Source of the DNA: Paenibacillus sp. MSJ-34
GTDB lineage: Bacteria; Bacillota; Bacilli; Paenibacillales; Paenibacillaceae
NCBI RefSeq assembly: GCF_018918005.1
Contig: NZ_JAHLPR010000030.1
Span: forward strand, 1 to 64,000
Direction: 5' to 3'
DNA: 64,000 nucleotides
Both the position numbers and the translations under genes were made by a program. Every line of letters begins with the position of its first letter. Within the stretch, counting starts at the first letter, position 1. Under the pieces are notes generated by a model. That model saw nothing but the letters and a program-made list of their open reading frames with translations. It was not told the DNA's origin and made no database searches. Positions 18,477-24,829 of this stretch are shown piece after piece.

Positions 18477-19844
18477 TTAGCTGCGTTTGGCCAGATCCTT
18501 CGCTTGCTTGATGACGGAATCCCATTCCGCTTGCGGATCCGCTTTTCTCTCTAAAATGTTGCGCAGCGCGTTCTTGTAATAGGAGTCCGTCGTGTCATGC
18601 AGCGGTCCGTAATATACCGGTTTGACATTTTGCGCCGCTTTGGCGTATTCGGCCGCGATCGCTTGACCGCTGAAGAACTCGTCCGGCTCATTGAACGCTT
18701 CGTCGGTATACAGCGCCGGAATGGAAGGCATCAGCCCGTTGGTTTTGAAGGATTTTAACTGATTTTCCTTACTTACGAGCCAACTGATAAATTGATAGGC
18801 TTCCTTCGGATGCTTGCCTTCCTTCGGCAAGGTGATGAAGGAACCGCCCCAGTTGCCCGATCCTTCCGGCACTTGGGTCACTTTCCACTTGCCTGCGGTA
18901 TCGGGCGCATTGCCGGTAATCGTTCCTTTCATCCAGGCGGGAGCCAGCATGACCGCGAACTTCCCTTCGTTCGTCGCGGCGCCCCATTCGGGCGACCAGA
19001 GCGCCGTTTTGCCCATCCAGCCTTCCTGAATCGCCTTGACGGTCATATCGTACGCTTTCTTGATTTGCGGATTTTGGTCGCCGATGAAGGAATTGTCCGC
19101 TTTGCTGAAGTATATTTCGTCTTTGCTTTGGTCGCGCAACGCATTGAAGAGCAGGTCGGTCAGATCGACGAACGCGATGCCCGTTTTGTCCGTGAACTGT
19201 TTGCCTACGGCGGCGAATTTATCCCAAGTGCTGATCGCTTCGCCGAATTCGGCCGGATCGGTCGGCAAACCGGCCTGTTCCAACAAGTCGGTGCGGTAAT
19301 AAGTGACCAAGGGTCCGATATCGGTCGGCAATCCGATTTGGAACGAACCGTCTTTGGACGACGCTTGCTTCCATTTCCAATCGAGATAATCGCCCTCGAT
19401 ATCTTTGGCGCCTAAATCGTATAAATTTTGAAACTTGTCTTCATGCACGATAAATTTCTCCATAAACGCGATTTCCAGCATGAAAATGTCCGGCGCTCCC
19501 GATCCGGCCGACAGAGCGGTAAGCAAGTTGTTGTGATGCTCCGTTTGATCGCCCGTATTTTGGATTTTGACCTGGATGTCGGGATGGGCGGCGTTCCATT
19601 CCTCCGCCAGCTTGTCATAACCGTTATTGCCGAGCGTCCAGAAGTTGAGCGAGACCTTCTCGGCGGGCTTCTGCGTTTCCTCGCCGCCGCCGGAGCCGGA
19701 CGTCGTACCGCCTCCCGATTCGTTGCCGCCGCTTTCCGCATTGCCGCTGCTGCCGTTTCCGCTTGTGCCGCTGCTCCCGCCTCCGCACGCCGCCAAGGAA
19801 ATGACGAGTACAACGGACAGCAGCACTGTGAGCCATTTTTTCAT
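18477..19844 (-). CDS. ABC transporter sugar-binding lipoprotein
   Basis: The 455-residue extracellular solute-binding protein starts at ATG 19844 (AAAGGGG seven bases upstream) with a signal peptide and lipobox (ISLAA-C). A low-complexity Gly/Ser/Asn/Glu linker to about residue 58 tethers the domain to the membrane. The remainder is a family-1 type fold ('VSLNFWTLGNNGYDKLAEEW', 'GAPDIFMLEIAFMEKF', 'FAVMLAPAWMKG'). It delivers the sugar to the two downstream permeases. It is the first gene of the minus-strand cluster and is divergent from the GH1 beta-glucosidase, so the ligand is probably a beta-linked oligosaccharide; the exact sugar cannot be read. Confidence 0.94.
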   Translation of the reverse strand: MKKWLTVLLSVVLVISLAACGGGSSGTSGNGSSGNAESGGNESGGGTTSGSGGGEETQKPAEKVSLNFWTLGNNGYDKLAEEWNAAHPDIQVKIQNTGDQTEHHNNLLTALSAGSGAPDIFMLEIAFMEKFIVHEDKFQNLYDLGAKDIEGDYLDWKWKQASSKDGSFQIGLPTDIGPLVTYYRTDLLEQAGLPTDPAEFGEAISTWDKFAAVGKQFTDKTGIAFVDLTDLLFNALRDQSKDEIYFSKADNSFIGDQNPQIKKAYDMTVKAIQEGWMGKTALWSPEWGAATNEGKFAVMLAPAWMKGTITGNAPDTAGKWKVTQVPEGSGNWGGSFITLPKEGKHPKEAYQFISWLVSKENQLKSFKTNGLMPSIPALYTDEAFNEPDEFFSGQAIAAEYAKAAQNVKPVYYGPLHDTTDSYYKNALRNILERKADPQAEWDSVIKQAKDLAKRS

Positions 19845-19968
19845 GTTGTAACCCCTTTCGTTTTTATTGATTTTTGCTACATTTTTACTGTAAAAGACGG
19901 CAGAGATTTTTTTGAGGAGGCAAATCTTCGATTTCAGGTTGAAATTTTTTCGAAACGCAAATTGCGTC

Positions 19969-19998
19969 TTGATAAGCTGAGCCGGGATCGCGTAAAGT
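19969..19998 (+). promoter_or_regulatory. Candidate promoter of the GH1 gene
   Basis: TTGATA (19969-19974), an 18-bp spacer and TAAAGT (19993-19998) make a plausible sigma-A promoter about 62 bp upstream of the beta-glucosidase start. Other hexamers in this divergent region are weaker. Confidence 0.4.
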
Positions 19999-20060
19999 TA
20001 GGTACGAACATCATGGCGGATCGCATAAATCATCGATATTTTGCGAGAGGGGAATTTGAA

Positions 20061-21401
20061 ATGGCATTGGTTCAATTTCCGAAAGATTTTGTATGGGGAG
20101 CGGCGACGGCCGCCTACCAAATCGAAGGCGCCCACAATGAAGACGGCAGAGGCATGTCCATATGGGACACATTCTCAGGCACGCCCGGCAAAGTATATAA
20201 CGGAGATAACGGGAATATCGCTTGCGACAGTTACCATAGGTATGAGGAGGATGTGGAACTGCTGAAGGATTTAGGGGTCCGCGCTTACCGCTTCTCCGTC
20301 GCTTGGCCGCGTATTTATCCGCAAGGGAGAGGAGAGATCAACCCGAAAGGGCTGGAGTTCTACCATAAGTTTGTCGATCAGCTGCTTGCGAACGGCATCG
20401 AACCGATGTGCACCTTGTACCATTGGGACTTGCCGCAGGCGCTGCAGGATGAGGGCGGTTGGGACAACCGGGCGACGATTGACGCCTATGTGGACTATGC
20501 GGAGACGATGTTCCGGTCGTTTGCGGGCAAAATCAAAAAGTGGATTACGTTCAACGAGCCTTGGTGCATTTCGATTCTATCGAATCTGCTCGGGGAACAC
20601 GCGCCCGGCTATCGGGATTTTCAGCTGGCTTTGAATGTGGGCCATCACGTGCTTGTCGCGCATGGGGAGACGGTGAAGCGGTTCCGGGCATTGGGAGTGG
20701 AAGGCGAGATCGGCATTGCGCCGAATACCGAATGGTTCGAGCCGTACAGCGCGAAGCCGGAAGATGCGGCGGCATGCGACAGGCGCAACGCGTATTTCAA
20801 CGGATGGTTTATCGAGCCGTTGTTCAAAGGGGAATACCCGGCGATCGCCTCGGACTGGTACAAGAAGGCGGGCTTCGAGCCGCCGGTCCGGGATGGCGAT
20901 ATGGAAACGATTCGGCAGCCGATCGACTTCCTGGGCATCAATTATTATACCGGGGGCGTCGGGCGCAAGGGCGACGACGATCCGCTCGGCTTCGAAGCGG
21001 TGGACGTCGGATTCGACAAAACCGATATCGGATGGAACATATATCCTCAAGGTTTGTTGAACGTGCTGAACTGGATTCGGAACGAGTACGGCGGCATTCC
21101 GATCTATATTACGGAGAACGGCGCCTGCTACGACGATGTTAAAGCGGAAGGCGGCATCCGCGACGCGAAACGGATCGAGTACATCAAGAAGCATCTCATC
21201 CAATTGAACCGGGCGATCGAATCCGGCGTCAACGTCAAAGGCTATATGCTGTGGTCGCTGATGGACAATTTCGAATGGGCGTGGGGCTACAGCAAACGGT
21301 TCGGGCTCGTTCACGTCGACTTCCGGACACTCGAACGAACGAAGAAGGACAGCTATTATTGGTATAAGAAAATAGCGGAAGTCGGCTGGTTGGAAGTGTA
21401 G
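20061..21401 (+). CDS. GH1 family beta-glucosidase
   Basis: The 446-residue cytoplasmic glycosidase starts at ATG 20061 (GAGAGGGG eight bases upstream). The acid/base catalyst is Glu166 in TFNEP and the nucleophile Glu352 in ITENG; the N-terminal 'FVWGAATAAYQIEGA' is the family signature, and 'WSLMDNFEW' near the end is also conserved. Length is standard for GH1. It would hydrolyse beta-glucosides or cello-oligosaccharides imported by the divergent ABC system. The lack of a phosphate-binding signature and the ABC rather than PTS context favour a beta-glucosidase over a 6-phospho-beta-glucosidase. Confidence 0.95.
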   Translation: MALVQFPKDFVWGAATAAYQIEGAHNEDGRGMSIWDTFSGTPGKVYNGDNGNIACDSYHRYEEDVELLKDLGVRAYRFSVAWPRIYPQGRGEINPKGLEFYHKFVDQLLANGIEPMCTLYHWDLPQALQDEGGWDNRATIDAYVDYAETMFRSFAGKIKKWITFNEPWCISILSNLLGEHAPGYRDFQLALNVGHHVLVAHGETVKRFRALGVEGEIGIAPNTEWFEPYSAKPEDAAACDRRNAYFNGWFIEPLFKGEYPAIASDWYKKAGFEPPVRDGDMETIRQPIDFLGINYYTGGVGRKGDDDPLGFEAVDVGFDKTDIGWNIYPQGLLNVLNWIRNEYGGIPIYITENGACYDDVKAEGGIRDAKRIEYIKKHLIQLNRAIESGVNVKGYMLWSLMDNFEWAWGYSKRFGLVHVDFRTLERTKKDSYYWYKKIAEVGWLEV

Positions 21402-21427
21402 GGAAGAGCGTGGCCCGCAACGTAAGT

Positions 21428-21513
21428 TTGCCGGGCGGGCTTGATGCCCGGCAAGTGTGGGGATAGGGGGCGGCATGCGATGTAAGCTTGCCGGACGAAC
21501 GGACGCCCGGCAA
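21428..21513. repeat. Two related GC-rich hairpins after the GH1 gene
   Basis: TTGCCGGGC/GCCCGGCAA (21428-21454) is followed 60 bp later by a near copy, TTGCCGGAC/GCCCGGCAA (21488-21513). Both are preceded by GTAAG(T/C). The first may act as a weak terminator for the beta-glucosidase although no T-run follows. Confidence 0.5.
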
Positions 21514-21540
21514 AGTAGGAGTGGAGTTGTCATCCGTGCG

Positions 21541-21660
21541 TGGATGGGAGTGGCGCAGCCGTCGGGTGGCATGCGGTGTGTGGACGGGAGTGGCGCAGCC
21601 GTCGGGTGGCATGCGGTGTGTGGACGGGAGTGGCACAGGCATCGGGTCGGGCATGCGTCC
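21541..21660. repeat. Tandem 40-bp repeat, three units
   Basis: Units start at 21541, 21581 and 21621. The first two are almost identical (GGGAGTGGCGCAGCCGTCGG…), and the third diverges after its first half. The translation in several frames is open but low-complexity and without a ribosome binding site, so it is treated as non-coding. Confidence 0.8.
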
Positions 21661-21742
21661 TACATGCGGTAAGCAGGCCGGTACGGCGGTTGTAGGCATA
21701 CGGCGCGTAGACGCGAACGCTCGCGCCGTCCCGCCCCGTTAT

Positions 21743-21928
21743 GTAACTGCAAAAATCCAGTTGCATCGCTCGATTTGGCGCAATTTTGCCCTACTAACTG
21801 CAATTATCCAGTTGCTCCCGCCCGAATGGCCGCAAAATGAGGAAAACGAGCTTGAATAGATGGATTTTCGCAGTTACTTCGCTTCAAAAGGCGGTTTGGC
21901 CAAGAAATAGATGGATTTTTGCAGTTGC
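21743..21928. repeat. Quadruplet intergenic repeat, type A copy 2
   Basis: It has the same layout as at 7077-7262 and the same total length of 186 bp. Two forward motifs AACTGCAAwwATCCAGTT start at 21743 and 21794 (51 bp apart), and two inverted motifs (A)TAGATGGATTTTyGCAGTT start at 21856 and 21907 (51 bp apart). The units between motifs are partly similar to one another, so each arm looks like a 51-bp repeat present twice, with the two arms inverted. Confidence 0.85.
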
Positions 21929-21967
21929 TGTTGAATAAGATCGGCGCTGAACCTATGGTGATGCATT

Positions 21968-22183
21968 GAGAAATTGCTATCCGGACCGTACGGCCGTTAT
22001 TTTGCGTCAAAATCGCTTTTTCACTGTTTAAGCGGACATTGGTTCCGTTATCCGTTCGTCGGAGGGCTTATTTTTACGCGTTTGCCACGAATAAAGGATC
22101 GTATGTCCGCGAACTGTCCGAAATTGGGCGTTTTGTCACAATTAGCGGCTCCTGTGTCCGCGAACTTGAGGAGCAGGGCGGTA
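21968..22183. repeat. Quadruplet intergenic repeat, type B copy 1
   Basis: This 216-bp sequence recurs at 37218-37433 with about two dozen differences counted by eye. Motifs CCGGACC (21981) and GCGGACA (22032) are 51 bp apart; inverted motifs TGTCCGC at 22104 and 22155 are also 51 bp apart. The intervening arms are partly complementary (CAAAATCGC against GCGTTTTG), so the transcript could fold into a long imperfect hairpin. It lies directly after the type A element, in the gap before the DUF4097-like gene. Confidence 0.85.
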
Positions 22184-22302
22184 GAAATGTGTAGGAATAG
22201 CACGGTGAGAACTCGTCCCAACCCCCAGCGGTTTCGTGCATTCTAGGCCTCCGTCAGGGAGGCGGCCGCCCTTCAGCTTCTTGAAAAGCTTGTGCCATTC
22301 GT

Positions 22303-22965
22303 TTAATCGTTCTTAACGGTTATACTTCCGGAAGTGGTTCGGATCCGCACTTGAAACGAGCCGTCTCCCGTTTGTCCCTGCGTCTTTTTGCCGCTCTGCC
22401 GGCTATTGTTCAGAGGGAGAGCGATCGAACGTCTGCCGCTGCCGGATTCGAGCAGCCACCGGATATCCGGTTCCTTGTCCTCCAAATTCAGCACAACGTT
22501 GCCGCTGTTGACAGACACATTCACGTCGCTGTTTATTCTCGCATAATCAAGCGACACATTTCCGCTGTTGCCTTGAATGTCGACAGATTGCGCTTGCAGA
22601 TTGCTTACGTTGACGTTGCCGGAATTGCCGTTAATCGTTACACTCCCCTTATAATCGGTTGGAACGCGAACGACGAGCCGAGGCTGCTTGCCGAGCTTAA
22701 AGATGCGCATGTTATCGCTTTTTAGCCGAATATCGACTCTTTGTTTCCTCTTATCGATTACGATTCCCGATCCGAAGCTATACATCATCGCCGCTTCAAG
22801 CTCCTCGATATCCGCCGATTCGACATGGACGGTCGTGCTGCGATGGTCAATGCGGACGTTCTCTATCCCCTCGAGCGATACCATTTGCAAATCTTCTTCG
22901 CCAAAACTGCAGGCGCTTAATACAAGCATCCCCAGCATAAGAAGACAAACGCAGACTTTCTTCAT
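22303..22965 (-). CDS. Lipoprotein with DUF4097-like adhesin fold
   Basis: The 220-residue lipoprotein has a short signal peptide with lipobox (LVLSA-C) and GAGGTGATG just before ATG 22965. The C-terminal two thirds form a right-handed beta-repeat of the DUF4097 type, with three 'GNSGNV' or 'NSGNV' turns between residues about 110 and 160 and a final 'RTTSGSITV'. Such proteins sit on the outer membrane face and often belong to envelope-stress regulons. Its promoter carries a MerR-type operator and is divergent from the small-protein/MerR/GAP operon, which suggests control by that regulator. Confidence 0.8.
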   Translation of the reverse strand: MKKVCVCLLMLGMLVLSACSFGEEDLQMVSLEGIENVRIDHRSTTVHVESADIEELEAAMMYSFGSGIVIDKRKQRVDIRLKSDNMRIFKLGKQPRLVVRVPTDYKGSVTINGNSGNVNVSNLQAQSVDIQGNSGNVSLDYARINSDVNVSVNSGNVVLNLEDKEPDIRWLLESGSGRRSIALPLNNSRQSGKKTQGQTGDGSFQVRIRTTSGSITVKND

Positions 22966-22994
22966 TTCATCACCTCTTAACGATTGTGAAACCG

Positions 22995-23025
22995 ATTATA
23001 TTCGATGACGTTGCGTCAGTTTCAA
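22995..23025 (-). promoter_or_regulatory. MerR-type promoter of the lipoprotein gene
   Basis: On the minus strand TTGAAA (23025-23020), a 19-bp spacer and TATAAT (23000-22995) are present. The spacer holds the perfect dyad TGACG-TTG-CGTCA at 23006-23018. Over-long 19-bp spacers with a dyad between the hexamers are the hallmark of promoters untwisted by MerR-family activators. Confidence 0.8.
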
Positions 23026-23044
23026 GTCCTTGCCGAAACAAAGC

Positions 23045-23075
23045 TTGAAAGTGACGTAGCGTTATTTTGTATAAT
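23045..23075 (+). promoter_or_regulatory. MerR-type promoter of the small-protein/MerR operon
   Basis: TTGAAA (23045-23050), a 19-bp spacer and TATAAT (23070-23075) are present, with the dyad TGACG-TAG-CGTTA (23052-23064). It is a mirror image of the divergent promoter and differs in one operator base, consistent with autoregulation by the MerR protein encoded downstream. Confidence 0.8.
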
Positions 23076-23158
23076 GGAGCCGATGTTGAAGTCCGTCGTG
23101 AGGGATGCCCGTCAAATCGGCCGAATAGAGGAAATTTTGCATAAAGGGGATGTTGGTT

Positions 23159-23314
23159 ATGAAACAAGGGGATATCATTATTTACGGATGCGTTATTATA
23201 GGAGCGGGGATTGGACTCACGCTCGATCAAGCATTGCCCGGAGTGTTGGTCGGGCTGGGGCTAGGATATTTAATTAAACACGCATTATATAAAGATAAGG
23301 AAAAAGAACGCTGA
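23159..23314 (+). CDS. Small membrane protein, 51 residues
   Basis: A short gene preceded by AAAGGGG (23143-23149) with nine bases of spacing. The product MKQGDIIIYGCVIIGAGIG… is one or two glycine-rich hydrophobic segments (residues 5-22 and 25-39) followed by a charged tail KDKEKER, so it is a predicted small membrane protein. Its stop TGA (23312-23314) overlaps an ATG that could start the MerR gene, and the two lie behind the same MerR-type promoter. No family is recognised; the operon position suggests it is a target or partner of the regulator. Confidence 0.75.
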   Translation: MKQGDIIIYGCVIIGAGIGLTLDQALPGVLVGLGLGYLIKHALYKDKEKER

Positions 23315-23337
23315 TGAACGTGGGAGGTGTCACACGC

Positions 23338-24111
23338 TTGATCCATATAAAAGAAGTTGCGAAACAGACTAAAATCACGGTCCGAACGCTGCGGTACTAC
23401 GATCAGATCGGACTGTTGGCGTCCTCGTCCAAAACGGAAGGAGGGCATCGCCTCTATTCGGAAGAAGATTTGAAGAAGCTGCAGCAAATTCAATTTTTGA
23501 AAGGCATGGGCTATCGTTTGCAAGATATTAAAGAAATGCTGTCCGACGCGAAATGGAACTGGTCGGATAGTTTGAAGAGCCAGTTGGTTTACATCATGGA
23601 GGAGCAGGAAAGGTTGAAAAGCATGGAATTGTCGCTGCGGGAACTGATCAACGGCATCGCGTTCGAGGGCGGGAACGACCGTCTGGCAATACAGAAACTG
23701 ATTCAACTGTCGAATCAAAATAAAAAAAGGTTGCAGCGCTTTACGGAAAGCGGATTTACGGCGAAGGACCGGGAGCTTTGGGCCAAGCTTCCCAAGTTGG
23801 GGGGAGAAGACCCTAGTTCTTTGGAGTGGATAGCCTTGCTAGGTCAAATCAAACGGCTTATGACGGAGGATCCCGCGTCCCCGAAAGTGCAGAACATCAT
23901 CCGGCGCATGATGGAAAAGCTGACGGAACAGTTCGAAGGCGAAGACGAGTTTCTGGATAAATTATGGGACGCAAGGAAGTCTTCGGCGCAATCCGAAGAG
24001 CTCGGGCTCTATCCTATAGAAAAAGAAGTTCTTGATTACATGGAGCGGGGGTATGAAATTTACAATTCTTCCGTACAGGGCGCTTCCGCCGCGCAAGGGG
24101 GAGAATCGTGA
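23338..24111 (+). CDS. MerR-family transcriptional regulator
   Basis: The 257-residue regulator has an N-terminal winged helix ('IHIKEVAKQTKITVRTLRYYDQIGLL', then 'GGHRLYSEEDLKKLQQIQFLKGMGY'), followed by the dimerisation helix and an alpha-helical C-terminal ligand domain of the TipAS/antibiotic-recognition kind. A TTG at 23338 with GGGAGG ten bases upstream fits the normal family start; ATG 23314, overlapping the preceding stop, would add eight residues. It should bind the two TGACG-N3-CGT(C/T)A dyads upstream. It overlaps the GAP-family gene by GTGA and is thus translationally coupled to it. Confidence 0.9.
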   Translation: MIHIKEVAKQTKITVRTLRYYDQIGLLASSSKTEGGHRLYSEEDLKKLQQIQFLKGMGYRLQDIKEMLSDAKWNWSDSLKSQLVYIMEEQERLKSMELSLRELINGIAFEGGNDRLAIQKLIQLSNQNKKRLQRFTESGFTAKDRELWAKLPKLGGEDPSSLEWIALLGQIKRLMTEDPASPKVQNIIRRMMEKLTEQFEGEDEFLDKLWDARKSSAQSEELGLYPIEKEVLDYMERGYEIYNSSVQGASAAQGGES

Positions 24112-24764
24112 GTCTCGAATTGCTGCTTTCGGTAGGGGGATTGGCCCTGCTGGATACGCTCAGCCCGGCGACGCTGGGGGTCACGGTATATTTGCTGTTA
24201 ACGGAAAAAGAGCGGCTAAGCTCGCGCTTGCTCGTTTATTTATCGACCGTCGCGGCGTTTTACTTTTTGGTGGGCGTCGCTTTCATGTTCGGCCTGGATG
24301 CGATACTGTCCGCATTCTCTTCCCTCTTCCAAAATCGGACCGTCAGTTGGATCATGCTGATCGTCGGCGGGATACTGTTTGTAGCAAGCTTTTACTATCC
24401 GAAAAGTAAACAATCGGAATTGCCGAGGCCGAAGTCCAAAAGTAAAGCCTCCATGGTTGCGCTCGGGTTTACGACATCGTTGATTGAGGTGGGCACGACG
24501 TTTCCTTATTTCGCTGCGATCGGCCTCATGACCGCTTCGAATTTGGCGTTATATCAGTGGCTTCCGATGTTGGCCGGATATAACTTGATTATGGTGCTGC
24601 CGCCGCTGATCGTATTTCTGTTGCATTTGCTGCTGGGCCGGGCGATGCGCAGACCGTTGGAAAAGCTGCGCGGCAAGCTGGCGAAACATTCGGGATCGGC
24701 GATTTCATGGATCATGTGCATCGTTGGACTCATTTTGATATTTCACAGTTTAGATTATTTGTAA
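24108..24764 (+). CDS. GAP-family (LysE-like) membrane protein
   Basis: The 218-residue integral membrane protein has six hydrophobic segments. 'LALLDTLSPATLGVTVYLLL' near the N-terminus is the signature of the GAP/LysE-superfamily group (mycobacterial glycopeptidolipid addressing protein relatives). The GTG start at 24108 overlaps the MerR stop (GTGA), with AAGGGGGAG upstream. The family is thought to export small molecules or lipids. Within a MerR-controlled operon an efflux role against the inducer is plausible, but the substrate is unknown. Confidence 0.8.
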   Translation: MSLELLLSVGGLALLDTLSPATLGVTVYLLLTEKERLSSRLLVYLSTVAAFYFLVGVAFMFGLDAILSAFSSLFQNRTVSWIMLIVGGILFVASFYYPKSKQSELPRPKSKSKASMVALGFTTSLIEVGTTFPYFAAIGLMTASNLALYQWLPMLAGYNLIMVLPPLIVFLLHLLLGRAMRRPLEKLRGKLAKHSGSAISWIMCIVGLILIFHSLDYL

Positions 24765-24787
24765 ATTCGGAAGCCAACCAGCGAACA

Positions 24788-24796
24788 TGGTATAAT
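24788..24796 (+). promoter_or_regulatory. Extended -10 promoter of topB
   Basis: TGGTATAAT (24788-24796) is an extended -10 element (TGn plus consensus TATAAT) 34 bp before the topB start. No good -35 hexamer is placed 17 bp upstream, as is common for extended -10 promoters. topB therefore has its own promoter separate from the MerR operon. Confidence 0.65.
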
Positions 24797-24829
24797 GAAG
24801 AAACGACATTGATAGCAAAGGAGCATACC

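Noticed and set aside
19428-20060. Upstream extension of the GH1 frame by 211 codons
   Set aside because: It runs antisense through the binding-protein gene and is not preceded by a ribosome binding site; the family start at 20061 is clear.
21457-21859. Open frames through the 40-bp tandem repeat
   Set aside because: They owe their length to the repeat unit (GC-rich, 40 bp), show no start signal and have low-complexity products.
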